Positions 1-11,401 of a stretch of DNA of 64,000 bases are shown here, piece by piece. The position numbers and the translations under genes were made by a program. This DNA is from Actinomucor elegans (taxonomy: Eukaryota > Mucoromycota > Mucoromycetes > Mucorales > Mucoraceae), in NCBI GenBank assembly GCA_026027325.1, contig JAMSLZ010000001.1, positions 1,426,001 through 1,490,000 of the forward strand, read 5' to 3'. The notes under the pieces were generated by a model. The model worked only from the letters and a program-made list of their open reading frames with translations. It was not told the origin of the DNA and ran no database searches. Numbering within the stretch: the stretch's first letter is position 1; the number at the start of each line of letters is the position of its first letter.

Positions 1-1610
1 TAGGTTTGACAAACTTTATTATTTTGGAACTTAACACATCCCCGTCAGCCAATCAAAGCCTAAAGTATTTTGTGGTATATTTTTGCATAAGTTTTCTGAC
101 GGTATTAGTATCATCATAGAGGCATAGTATATACATAATGCAAGTTTTATACATAAAAGAGTATATAAATACTTTTTTTTTTTTAGTATATTTTCCTTGT
201 TGAAATAGAAAAAAGTTATGATTGTATTTCAAAAAAAAAAAAAAAGAATATCGACTTTTCAGCTAATAATACTCTATCAATTTATGGAAACTTAAAACGA
301 TGTTTGACCATCAAATGCGCCATTGATTGTTTCACAAACTTTGTTAATAAGCTTATCGTGTATGGATACTTTTTAGCTATTATTAAGAAATGGAATTAAA
401 TTCAACGTTAAGAAGAAATCTAAACTCAGCCATCTTGTTAAATCACCGATATCCAGTAACCCAGCGTACCGTAAAACTTGGGTACTCCATTTCATTGGTA
501 TGCGGCAACTAAAAATAAATCCATCGTCCTGGTTTTACTCAACAACAATAAGATAATCAAAGTAAAACGCGATATAGTTTTGAAATTTGGTATATATACA
601 TATATAGAAACAATGACGCTCTTTGTAATAAATATATTTGCATGATAATGATATATAACTGCATGAAACAGTTTTAAATAGTTCTGACGATTTACCATTT
701 GTGTCGTGCAAGGTTTTTCTTTCTGAGTTTTATACGAAACCAGCACTATTCGAAAGAGAATCGAATGTTTTAAAATGCCCAACAGTCAGAAAATGAAGTC
801 CCCATATTCCACGGCATGAGTTCAAATTCAGAGTGCCAAAATTTCATGAAATCACCAGCTTTGAAAATTGATGTGGCGCACTGTTTGACGCGTGAAATCT
901 CGGTCAATCTCGGTTAAATGAAGCATCTGGTCAATCCTCAATTTGGTTTGAAATCGTTTGTTATATCACATGCATTCTTCAATTACCAGTTTCATGGTTC
1001 TTTGGAGAACCGCACATTCTTTTTACTATACAGTCATATTTCGTTGGGGTTCTTACAAGGAGGTGACATAACATCATACGGGTATGCGTCACAAACGAAC
1101 TATACTCCGTCTGTGCATCTTTGATGTAACAAGGAATACAAACGATGAGTATACCCAGCGACGGCCATAAGAACAGATCCCAAAAGTTACTGTAGCCAAA
1201 GAAGTGTTCCGTTTCCGCTTATTTTTATATATATATAAAAAAAAGGCGAAACATAATCTTGTATAACCATGGCTGACTTCAATATGAAGTAAGAATACGG
1301 AGAAGCTGATGTAACTTGGGGGTACCCTCATTTTATGAGATTTTGTTAATGTATAATTATTATAGGCAAAAACTAGCTTAACGGGTATAACTATTCATAT
1401 GAGCGCACATGATGGATTTGTCACAAGGGCCAGTCATACATGAACCCTTAAACAGGTAGATTAAATATATAGAAAAAGTAACAGGTTTTATTATGTAATA
1501 GTATAAAATATAGAGTATTATTATATAGAGGAATGATTTAATGAGGGTGTATGATGGATTAATATATGTACATATAATACAAAAGAAAAAAAAAGATGAT
1601 GGTATAAATC
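1..1610. other. intergenic region, no gene seen
   Basis: No reading frame here looks conserved. The open frames on both strands are short, AT-rich and lack splice support. The stretch holds A/T homopolymers (about 172-184 and 229-244), short TA repeats, and one copy of a dispersed CTCGG-rich repeat at 895-919, listed separately. The right end is the 3' flank of the PH-domain gene. Confidence 0.6.
895..919 (+). repeat. dispersed CTCGG-rich repeat, copy A
   Basis: Twenty-five bases built around two CTCGGT units. They match copy C (27195-27221, opposite strand) except for a two-base gap and one substitution. A looser match continues for about 25 bases to the right. Function unknown. Confidence 0.5.
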
Positions 1611-2608
1611 TCATTCTGAAACAGGAGGTAAAATGATGCTACTACTATTACTACTCGAAGGTATAGGTGGTGGTTTACATGTAGGTGGAGGTAATTGAGG
1701 TGGAATCATTGTCTCCCAATCAGGTATTTCTGCTAAAGATTGTCTGCTATGATGCTGTAATGAATAGGTTCGATTGATATGTAACTTGGGTGTGGGTGCT
1801 GGTGGTGGTAAACTTTGTCGGAATGATTTAGAAGGTACCACGATTCGATAATCATCAGTTAGTGTCATGGAAGCCAAGGTGCTATTACTTAATATTCCAT
1901 TATAACCAACTTTTATACAGGCTACAATCTTCTTCATGGATTCCAACCAAGTACGCATTTGATCAATAGATTCACATCGAATATGCCAGGTCATTAGAGG
2001 CTTTCGTAGTTCGATTACATAACCTTTCTTGAATTCTTCGGTTACAAACACAAGTGTATCATTAGTTAATACAAAGTGTTCTCTAGCTGGTTGAGTTGAT
2101 TTGGTTGATTTAAATAAGAATACAATATTGTCCACCAGTATAAATAATCGACGCTTCCATGTTCGGGCAAATGCAAAAGAAGGTGGATGGTATTTAAACA
2201 TCCAATCTGATTGAATAGCTTCATTTTCTGCCTGTTTAACAGACATATACCAAGGATCAACTACAGCAGGTTCTTTGAGATGTTGAAAAGGATAGAATCG
2301 ACCAAGGACACTATTTCTTTGGTTTTCTGATGACGGATAGCCAGATAATAGGTAGCGAGAAGATGGTGATAGATTGTTAGCTATAATAATAGTATTAGTA
2401 TAAATAACAAAATATACTAAAAACAAAACTTACGCGTGACATGGTCCTCCTCGCTGCTGGAACCAAGCGTACTGGTTCTTTTGCTACTGATAGTTGTAGA
2501 AGAAGAAGCAATCGATAATCTAAAGGCTTCTTTATCATTCATCATAGGTGGATATTTGCTATATCTTGGGTCTTCTATTGAAGTAATGTAAGTGGGCGAA
2601 GAAAGCAT
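1611..2608 (-). CDS. PH-domain protein
   Basis: Two exons, 2608-2434 and 2380-1611, joined by a 53-base GT-AG intron that restores one frame of 314 residues. A pleckstrin-homology fold is readable at about residues 117-213: basic strand 1 (KRRLFILVDN), strands ending in YVIELRKP, and a C-terminal helix with the conserved Trp (MRTWLESM, W203). PH domains usually bind phosphoinositides or act as protein adaptors. No second catalytic domain is visible. The flanks look disordered: a Ser-rich N-terminus and a Pro/Ser-rich C-terminus with several PPP stretches, which could be SH3 or WW ligands (inference). It lies tail-side of the U5 snRNP gene on the same strand. The specific family is not recognised; the domain call is firmer than any role. 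Confidence 0.8.
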
Positions 2609-2721
2609 TGATACGAAAAGGAAATTTGAGAAGAAAAGGGAAAGAAAACGCGAAAATATTATCCTTTATATAATCTTGTGATAACTAATATCGTATCACT
2701 TTAAGCGGAGTACACAGTTTA

Positions 2722-3796
2722 TTACAATCTAGTGGGTTTAACTTCGCCTAAAAAGAGAGTTTTATCTGTACTGGCACTCATAATAATTGGTTCTTTTGGA
2801 TGCCAGTCAACATCATTAACGCAGCCTTTGTGCCCGGGTAACTTGTAAAGAATCTTTTTGCTCTCTACTTGCCAAATCACAACTGATCTATCTGCTGAAC
2901 CGCATGCAATCTGACTACCATCAGTAGCCCAACAAGGTCGAATTAAATTCTTTTCATAGCCATGAGGTGCCCCTTCAAACACTTTCAAGCAGCGGTCAGC
3001 TGGAGCAAATGGCTTAATGTCCCAAATACGAACTAGAGAGTCATTAGTATATAATAAATTGCCTGTCATTAAATTATTCCTTTACCAGTATTATCCATGG
3101 AATTAGTTAATAATTGAGACCCATCAGGACTCAGTGACATACCAGACACTGTATCCATATGTCCTTTCATCGTATAAGCTAGCTGGTTTTTACGCATATC
3201 CCATGCTTTAATATCATTATCAAGTCCGGCTGAATAGACCATATCTCCAGCGTCACTAAAGCAGACGCTTGTCACTTGGTAATCGTTCTCAAAGCTTGTA
3301 ATCGCTTCCTTGGTACGTTCGTCCCAAATCTTGACTGTGCAATCATCACTACCAGAGACAACCAATTCAGGTCCGCGACGTGCTACTTGACAGCTATTAA
3401 CAATGCCTGTGTGTCCTCTCCATCTACGCGTACGAGCTCCAGTTTTCGTGTCAAAGATGCCGACAGTTTTATCAGCTGAACAACTATAAATATGGCTGTC
3501 ATCGCGAGACCAATGAATTTCCATTACTGCGTTGGTGTGGCCTTTTAATACGCCATAATTTTTCACTTCTCCATATGTATTCCAAAGTACTATAAAAATA
3601 CAAAGTTGGAAATCTATGTGCTTATAACACAAAATATTCGAGAGACTTACAGATCTGTCTATCAAAACCTGCGCTGGCTATATATTCTCCAGAATGATCA
3701 AACTCACAAGAAAACACTTCACCCTATAATATAATATAATATAAATGGTTTCAGTCAAATATTTGTATAATATATAATATTAATATATATAATATA

Positions 3797-3837
<41 letters not shown>

Positions 3838-4107
3838 ATAATATTATATCAAAACTTTACATCATGGCCTATCAGTTGCATTACAGGCGCTTCTAAACCA
3901 GAGGTACGCTTGATCTATGATTTCAAGTGTTAATTCCTTTGCATTTTGATCAATGTACGCGTTCTTTACAGTTCCAACTATAGCATTCTTGGTTCCCGAT
4001 CTTTGATTGGATAAATTAATAAGTGCTTTATTGTTGTCTTCTTCGTCTTGCTTAGCACGCTTAATAAGTGCTCCACCAACAGAATTATCCTTTCTTTTCT
4101 CGGACAT
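2722..4107 (-). CDS. U5 snRNP 40 kDa WD40 protein (SNRNP40 homolog)
   Basis: Five exons (4107-3970, 3914-3861, 3723-3651, 3589-3086, 3032-2722) give 359 residues, against 357 in human SNRNP40. Seven WD40 repeats are readable, including GHTNAVMEIHW, GLDNDIKAWDMRKNQLAYTM and SMDNTVRIWDIKPFAP, and the last repeat ends ILYKLPGHKG...SASTDKTLFLGEV as in the family. The protein is a beta-propeller scaffold of the U5 snRNP that binds PRP8 and takes part in pre-mRNA splicing in the nucleus. The N-terminal exon is a charged, low-complexity leader. Intron 2 contains a TA/TG microsatellite (about 3801-3838). The start lies 162 bases from the divergent mL50 gene. Identification rests on repeat-by-repeat similarity and is strong. 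Confidence 0.93.
3801..3838. repeat. TA/TG microsatellite inside an intron
   Basis: A (TA)n tract running into (TG)n lies inside the second intron of the U5 snRNP gene. It is simple sequence, likely length-polymorphic. Confidence 0.8.
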
Positions 4108-4269
4108 GATGAGTTACGTTTGTTCAATGCTGCAAATGTATTTGAACAGAGAACGAAACAAGCGTATAGGGTTCATAGGAAACAGTCACTACGTGACTAT
4201 TTTTCTCGAGTCCAAGAAAGGTAGGGTGGCCAAACCCCAGCCAGACACTTTTTCCCTTTCACCCTAAAC
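4108..4269. promoter_or_regulatory. bidirectional promoter with telobox-like motifs
   Basis: This 162-base gap separates divergent start codons of the U5 snRNP WD40 gene and the mL50 gene. It contains TAGGGTT at 4167-4173 and ACCCTAAAC at 4261-4269, directly against the mL50 ATG. AACCCTA-type teloboxes are known promoter elements of translation genes in fungi and plants. Their role here is inferred from sequence only. Confidence 0.45.
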
Positions 4270-4952
4270 ATGTTTGCCTGTCAACGTATTGCCACTACAC
4301 TGATCGCCAAGCGATCCTTTTATACAGCCCCTGCTATTTTAGCCGAGAGTGAAGGATTATTCGGTAAATTGAATCCTTGGGCAAAGAAACAACAACAACC
4401 TGAAGTCACCCCTGCTCAACATACCAGCCAAGATACTCCACAAGTCACTTTCAATGTTAAATATCAAGATGCGGAAGAAATTGTTTCGTAAAGTATAGCC
4501 CGAAATCTGTTACCTTGAGTGATCGAGTATTGATTTATTTATTTTTTCTTAGTTGGAAGAAAAATCAAGTTTTGACAGATGCAACCGAGATTGAATCTAC
4601 AGTGAAATCAGCCATTCTTCAACATGTTGAGGGTGCTACCGAAATCAACTGGAAGGAATTGCCTATCAACGATTTGCAGACTAAGTTCAAGGTAAAAAAA
4701 AAACATACAGTAAACAGTACGTCCGTGTATTGAACACCAATTTTGTTTTATACACAGATTCTTAAAGACAGCATGAAGGAAACTGGTAAAGAAGTTCCCA
4801 ACTATGAATTAAATCAAATTGAAACGACAAATGATGTATTGGCGTACTTTCAACGTGAAGAACGTTTGGTCGAAAAAGTGACTATTGAGGATTATTTCCA
4901 AGAAAACACTGATTCTTTACCAGCCAACTTGACATTTGCACCAAGAGAGTAG
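4270..4952 (+). CDS. mitochondrial large ribosomal subunit protein mL50
   Basis: Three exons (4270-4487, 4553-4691, 4758-4952) give 183 residues. The N-terminus (MFACQRIATTLIAKRSFY) is basic with no acidic residue, as in a mitochondrial presequence. The core matches mL50: INWKELPINDLQTKFKIL, then VPNYELNQIETTNDVLAYF, then a C-terminal LPANLTFAPRE that parallels the human LPPNL ending. mL50 is a peripheral protein of the mitochondrial 54S/39S large subunit. The ATG used is the first after the promoter, with ACCCTAAAC immediately upstream. Both introns are GT-AG and the frame closes exactly. Recognition is by the spaced motif order rather than long identity. Confidence 0.82.
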
Positions 4953-5821
4953 AAAAAAAAAGACACCCACCCTATTATTATTGTACAGATTAAATAAAAC
5001 TTTTATGACCTGAAATGTCAGTTTGACTTGCTCGAGATAACGATTTGACAGCAAATGTACCAAATCAACTGTAATGTAATACTGTCGTAGCCTATTAATC
5101 AGGCGTTACATAATCTTTACCAAACTCTTTTCAATAGCAGTAAATAAGCAGCCTACGATTTAGATGGTTAAAAGGTATAAATTGAGTAAACCTCACTTCA
5201 AAGAGTGAGAATACTATGTATATAATTCTGTTTGCACCAGGGTACCATAGTTGGTTGGACGAGTAAGATAATATGAATACAGATGCAGCAGCTTGTTCTG
5301 AATCAGCCGTAGAATTTATTGATTATCTAGTAGTCCCAACAGCCGAGATTAATATAATAGTGAGATTCCTTTGTGTTAGTAGTGTTTGGCAGGCATTAAA
5401 GTCCCTTGAAAGACGTGCTTTATACTACAGCTTACTTCACCTCAGGGGGGGGGGGTAAAGGGTTTATTGATGTTTTGAATGTCATGTGTAAGTTAATAAT
5501 AGCGAAAATTGTGTGTTCTATTTTACTTGATCATGATCCTTACTCGATACGTTGTTTCAGTATAGAACATATTGGCGTTGCATCTTAAACATGCTTGATA
5601 TATGGAAAATGCATCAAGATCATCGTCATACAAGGATTAAAAGTTTTTCTTAGGACATACTCATCATGAAATCGCAGCCATATCGACAACAACGCAAGAT
5701 AAAGCTTTGAAACTCGACGCTTATAGATAATTCTTCATATATCAGCGATCCAATGGCAGCTTTTCCAAGAATTCATACATTTTAATAGTACAAGTTTTTT
5801 TTTTTTTTTTTTTTTTTTCGT
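4953..5821. other. intergenic region, no gene seen
   Basis: This is the shared 3' flank of mL50 and the HPS1-like gene. It contains an eleven-base G run (5445-5455) and a T run of about 24 bases (5795-5818) abutting the HPS1 stop codon. Short open frames (for example 5273-5458) show no family resemblance. Confidence 0.6.
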
Positions 5822-8136
5822 TTATAGTACGCGCTGTCCAATGTCATGAAACAGTTTTTGATGCATATTCCATAATCTATCTCTAGGCACAATGCTAAAG
5901 TATATAGCAAGTAATTCTTGCTGTTGATTATCCTTCATGTATAAAAAGTAATAATCCTTGTCTTTTGATTGCTGTAAAGCCGTGTTTTTGATAGAATTTT
6001 GACGATAGCCTAATCCCAACTGCAACATTTCATTGCACTAATGTAACTTTCTGAGTAACCGCCTTCCCAATATATATATATATGTATATACTCTTACCAG
6101 TTTCTTTAGAGTCGGTTCATTAGGCCAAACCCACTTGTTTTCTGTCATGGCTGTGTTATACTTGCCATACACCTCATGTAATAGTTCATGGTTTTTATCC
6201 AGTTCATTCAGATCCACTAGTTCGGGCGATGTCATTATACCTTTGATACTAAAATGCACAAAGTGAATTAAACCTGGATAGGTTACGGCAAATGATAGAT
6301 TGGTGAAATGGGTTGCTTCCTTTGTTAATAAGAAGGAAGTGAAATCAGATAGACACGCTTTGAGCGAGGATTTGAATTTTTTCACTTGACTTGATACAGG
6401 CTTCCAAGGTGCAGCGGTACTATTAGCACGGCCATTCTATTTAACGGGTTATAAGTACATATGCGATTCTTTTTACGAGAGCCCTCTATTACCTTTTCTG
6501 GATCATCTTTACATATAACCACTGCACATAATCCTTCATTTAAAAGAATCAAAATGAAGTTTGCTAAATATACTTGACCATTCAACTTGACCCATCGCCT
6601 TACTAATTTGACATCCTCTGCTTGATCCAAATAGCTTGATTCCCCATTCATTAAGTTGGTCAACATGTGTTTTAAAGAGGAAGAGTCCTCTTGCGGCGAT
6701 TGTTGTGTTGAAAAGCTTTGGGATCTGGATCGATGACGTGTCGGTGATGAGGGTGCAGATGATATCTTGTTACCTTCAAATGATAATGGCTGTCGAGATA
6801 AGTGTACAGTGGTGAAGGTCGTATTTTCAGAAGGCACGCTACTCGATAAGAATGATAGATTGCGTGCATTGCTACGATGGTCTTCCATGTTTAAGATGTC
6901 AGCAATGATTGACTGCTGTATATGAGGTTGCTGTGGTTGAAGCATGATGTTGGAAGGTGCTCGATCGATCATTTGTATAGGATTACTCCAAAAGGAACTG
7001 TCAGATGAAACTACAGTAACGGATGAAGTTGATTTTTCTCGAATCTTAAATGGGGTAGTAGAGGAATTGGCATCGTATACATAGGCTAATGAGGAAGGCT
7101 GGCTGCTGTTGGTTATCGTCGATGATTTATTTGAAGATGAAGAAGGTGATGCTGCTTGGTGATCTGTAGAACTAGTAAAGATGAGTTAATGTAAACTTGA
7201 CTTTCAGTACAACTTACTTGGTAGAAGTTGATATATTTTGAGGTAAAGAAGTGGTTACTTGGTGATGATGGTAGTGATGATATTGACTTGTTACTATTAT
7301 TAAAGTAAATACATTGTTTTCTGTTTCAATATCAGTTACTTTACATGATTCCTGTAAATACTGAGATACCAATAGTTTCAAAAAATAGATAAACTCGTTA
7401 GATAACAAGTCTGGATCATTATGAGATTGCGCTACAATCTTTTCTCTAGCAAATAAATAACAAAGAGACCAAGTGCTTGAAGTAGTTGAAATATGGGTAT
7501 CTTGATAATGATTATGCAGTAAAAATGGTCTATGTTGATGATGTTGATGTATAAAACACGATTGACAGCAGCGTGTCATATTCTCGGTCAATCGAAGTCG
7601 CAAATCTTCACTTACTTGCACTTGCTCACAGCAGCAAAGGGAGTCGCAGGATCGAAGCGCGGTATAGCCATAGAGAAAAGGCAACTGTGATAAACAGACC
7701 TGTATTTCTGAAAGTGTAATCAATCGATTGGATTTACTGTTTCGAACATTATTGCCCTGAACTTGTAAACACCAATGAGGCCCATAATGAAACCTGATAA
7801 AGTCATGCATCACTTTTAGGTGTAGTTGAAGCACACTAATAGGCATATTCTTTCGTTTTGTAGAAGCAATATAAAGTAACCCTTGTTGCTTGGGTAAGGT
7901 AAGTAGCTAGTCTCCATATTAACAAAACAGGCACTTACTTCTTTGAATGCAACAGTTTTGCAACCAATTTTCACATATTGAATAACATCGTTGAGATTCG
8001 CTTTTAATAGATCCTTTATAACAAGCAGAGGAAGATAACGAAGTTTATAGCTTTCATTTAATGGAGCCGCATTGTTCTTGTTTGAGCTCGAGTAAATGAC
8101 TGTACCTAGTTTGTTAATTATGAAATAGGTTATCAT
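5822..8136 (-). CDS. HPS1-like BLOC-3 subunit
   Basis: Five exons (8136-7939, 7888-7218, 7171-6493, 6436-6098, 6037-5822) close in frame to 700 residues, the same length as human HPS1. The N-terminus (MITYFIINKLGTVIYSS) has the longin-like opening of HPS1, followed by QQGLLYIASTKRKNMPISVL, which lines up with the human FLYVLHLFGECLFIAI stretch. Near the C-terminus, DFTSFLLTKE...YPGLIHFVHF matches human DWKDFLLVKS...FPGLVHFIYV, and the last exon keeps KDKDYYFLYM and SIVPRDRLWNMHQKLFHDIG. In animals HPS1 and HPS4 form BLOC-3, the exchange factor for Rab32/38 in biogenesis of lysosome-related organelles. The same superfamily includes Mon1, Ccz1, Fuzzy and Inturned, so a divergent Mon1/Ccz1 relative is the main alternative. 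The middle is low-complexity and Ser/His-rich. An upstream ATG (8184) was not used because the family N-terminus begins at 8136. Confidence 0.8.
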
Positions 8137-9674
8137 TTCTCTTTTTTGATAAAAGAGAAAAAGGACAAAAAACCCAAAACACAATAAAACCTCGATGTTT
8201 CACGGCTAGTTCTCTTGTCAATCTATTGCTATATATACCTTATTTGCTTTTATAGCAAACAAGCATACTCTATTTATACAGGTAACAGGCTGCTGTTACA
8301 GTATCAAACACATTCTGTTACCCCTTCTCTTCCTCGCAGTTTCCCTTGAATGCTTCACGTTTGCATCAATCGTGATAACGGAACCCAAATATGAGTGACA
8401 TGGCGGACTTGGATCCAAAATAACGCGTGATCCGCGAGTAGTGGCGGGTGAGCTTTTATGCATGCGAAATTTAGTAAGGTATATCATTATTATAGGATTA
8501 TCCATTTATTATACTAGTAAAGTATTATATTCTTCCTCTGAGGCTTACTCATGATCCAAAAAAAAAATAAACACTAAAAATTCTAATCAGCTCTTTAAGA
8601 GCAAAAGCTTGTCGGCACGCATAAAGGCATTTAACAAAGTTTATATAAAATACACTAGCGCGTTGATGAATGGTGCAAAGACTATTAGTTCATGAGGTTA
8701 TCTGTAATACAAGCTATTTTTGAAGTTTTTTAGAATGTAATATTGCTCTAGCGTCACATATTATCAAACGCGCTAACAAAATCTATTAGTGCCCTTATCA
8801 ACCTAATCTGCCTATGTTGCTTAAACACGCTATCTCGAAAAGGCATTTTATATCCTCCTAAAGGTAGAACGGAATTTGATAAGGGGTGCTTAGGGGTTGA
8901 GAATTTCTTCTATATTTCTCAACAGATCTCACCCAAATGTCGCATTTGATGACTATTACATGCTCAAAATAAAACACTTCATCAACTAATACCTTTCTTT
9001 GACTACAGCACATAGATTATATTACATTTGAGTAATGCAGTGTTAATTGTTTGCATTCCATGTACAATCTACAGTTAATGATTTTATAGTTCTTTCAATC
9101 GATTGATTCTGATTATACATCACATCAGATAAGTAGTGTATACTGAGAATGAGTAGCTACATCTATTAAAACCTTTATTTAACTGCAGTATAGCCAATAG
9201 GTTATATTTCTAAAGATTCTCGTTTTAATAACAAAGCTTACACATGTCATGGATAATCTAATAATGTGCATATTATTAAGTATATCCTTCAACTGACAAG
9301 TTATAATCGATAAAATGTGATCTTTGATTTTCTTTAACTATTTTATATATATATAACAAGATCATATATTATTATACACTGAAGACTGGTATTAAATTGC
9401 TTATATTGTATATTGATTGAAGTTATAGGTCTACAAATTACTCGGCCAAACTCGGTCATACATTGCGTCAAGTTAGTATCCCATGTTCAAAACAAGCTGC
9501 ATCATTTATTAGGCTCTTTGTTTAAATCCAGTACAATAAATATTGACAGTAAGTTACGTGTTTTTATGCCCCACTGTCGATCCTTCTAGATCACAGGATA
9601 TAGTATTTTATAAAATTACAAGATTCTTCTATTATGATATGATACAATCTATTATATTACTACTACCACTACTA
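8137..9674. other. intergenic region, no gene seen
   Basis: About 1.5 kb of AT-rich sequence with no frame that resembles a protein. A 69-residue minus-strand frame (8296-8505) has no recognisable motif or splice context. One copy of the dispersed CTCGG-rich repeat lies at 9435-9482. Confidence 0.6.
9435..9482 (+). repeat. dispersed CTCGG-rich repeat, copy B
   Basis: Forty-eight bases aligning with the reverse complement of 27171-27221. Shared blocks are AAAT, TCGG, CTCGGT, ATTGCGTC, TTAGTA and TCCC, in the same order and spacing. It lies in non-coding sequence. Confidence 0.5.
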
Positions 9675-11174
9675 CTAATATTTGCAGTGGCCAACCCATC
9701 TGGGCATAGGGATCACTTCACGTACGTTCTCAAGACCTGTCAACCACAGTAAAAGACGTTCAAATCCAATACCGTAACCACCATGTGGAGCACTACCATA
9801 TTTTCTTAAATCCAAGTACCATTGATAATCCTCGATACTCATTTTGGCGTCTTTCATCTTTTGTTCCAAAATAGCATAGCGTTCTTCACGCAAGGAACCA
9901 CCAACCAATTCACCAATGCCTGGCAGCAGCAAATCAAAACATCCTACTGTTTTGCCATCCTCGTTTGCTCTCATATAAAATGGTTTCAAATCCTTGGGAT
10001 AATCCGTGACAAACACAGGTCTGCCACAGTATTCAGAAGCTAGATAACGCTCATGTTCCGACTGCAAGCTAGAGCCCCAAGTAGTAGGGAACTGGAACTT
10101 GCCCTTGGGCACTTTTTGTAATACTTCGATAGCTTCTGTATAGGTCATGCGTACAAACGGTTGATCAATGGATTTGTGCAAGCGCTCCATTAGTGACTTA
10201 TCGACCCATTGATTGAAAAATGCCAAATCTTCGCTGCAGGTATCGAGAACATGGCGTGTTGTTTGTTGGACACTACCTTCTGTGACGTCCAACAGAGGAG
10301 CTAGGTCGTCAATAAAGGCCATTTCGGCTTCCAACATCCAGAATTCAGCCAAGTGGCGCGAGGTCAAAGATTCTTCGGCACGAAAAACGGGGCCAAATGT
10401 ATAGACACGAGACATGGAAGAAGCAGTGATCTCAGCGTGCAATTGGCCTGACACTGTCAAATAGACAGGGTCTTTAAAGAACTCGCGGGGAGACACACTA
10501 AACACTTCACCACCACCTTCACAATCATGCGATGTCAAGATAGGTGTGTTGGTCAGAATGAACTCTTGGTCGCGGAAAAAGTCGCGTAGCCCTTCACTGG
10601 CCGCATTTCTTACGCGTAAAACTGCACTACCTGTATTACCGCGACTTCGCAAATGGCCAATGCTTCGCAAGAATTCGTTGGTATGGCGCTTCTTTTGAAG
10701 TGGATATGACTGAACAATGGGTCAATATTAATACTAGGCCATATTGTTCTTTATGAGGCATTACTTACACTGTCACATTCGCCCAATATCTTAATGTTTT
10801 CGACCTTTAATTCTTTATTTTGTTCTTTACCGAGACTAGCAACAAGTGATCCTTGTAACTCGACGCAGGCACCTGTCGAAAGCCTTCAAAAAAAAAAAGG
10901 GTTAATATTATCATTTTTCCGAGCTAAAGAAAAAAAAGATTTACAATATAGCTTACTTTTCTGCATCCTCTTCATTCAAAATAGCTTGAATACCTTTCAA
11001 AGTGGAGCCGTCGTTGACAGTAGCGAAACTGACTTGCTTTTGTTTACGAACCGAACGTATCCAACCTCTTACGGTGACATTTTCAAAGTCTTGTGCCAAC
11101 AATGTTTTTATAGTTTTATTAGGTAATATAGACTTTGTCGAGTAACGTCTAGCAGTTTGAATGAGGCGATTCAT
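9675..11174 (-). CDS. mitochondrial asparaginyl-tRNA synthetase
   Basis: Three exons (11174-10957, 10883-10769, 10709-9675) give 455 residues. The N-terminus (MNRLIQTARRYSTKSILP) is a basic mitochondrial presequence. An OB-fold anticodon-binding domain follows (VTVRGWIRSVRKQKQVSFA), then a class II catalytic core. Motif 2 is visible in VYTFGPVFRAEES and motif 3 in GGYGIGFERLLLWLTGL, followed by NVREVIPMPR, which is diagnostic of AsnRS over AspRS and LysRS. The enzyme charges tRNA-Asn with asparagine for mitochondrial translation (yeast SLM5, human NARS2). The start is 227 bases from the divergent TOM40 start, so the two mitochondrial genes may share a promoter. The protein ends soon after motif 3, as is normal. 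Confidence 0.93.
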
Positions 11175-11401
11175 ATGGATATGATAAAGGGGTGGAGGGG
11201 TATAGTAACAAGCTAGATTGACATATCATGGACTCGAAATTAAAGGGCCGCTTTGAAAACCTAGTCACGGTTTTGGATTGGTTTTTTTTTGGCGCCACCA
11301 ATTTCACCCTGTTGCTTTGCTGGGTATATTTGTTTTTAGTCTGGAAGCGTCAAAGCTAATAAAAATTCTCTTTTTTAACCAGTTTCTTATAATTCAGTAT
11401 A
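11175..11401. promoter_or_regulatory. bidirectional promoter, AsnRS and TOM40
   Basis: A 227-base gap between divergent start codons of two nuclear genes for mitochondrial proteins. It carries a G/A-rich stretch near the AsnRS side (about 11186-11201) and a T run at 11281-11290. No known factor site is claimed. Confidence 0.4.
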
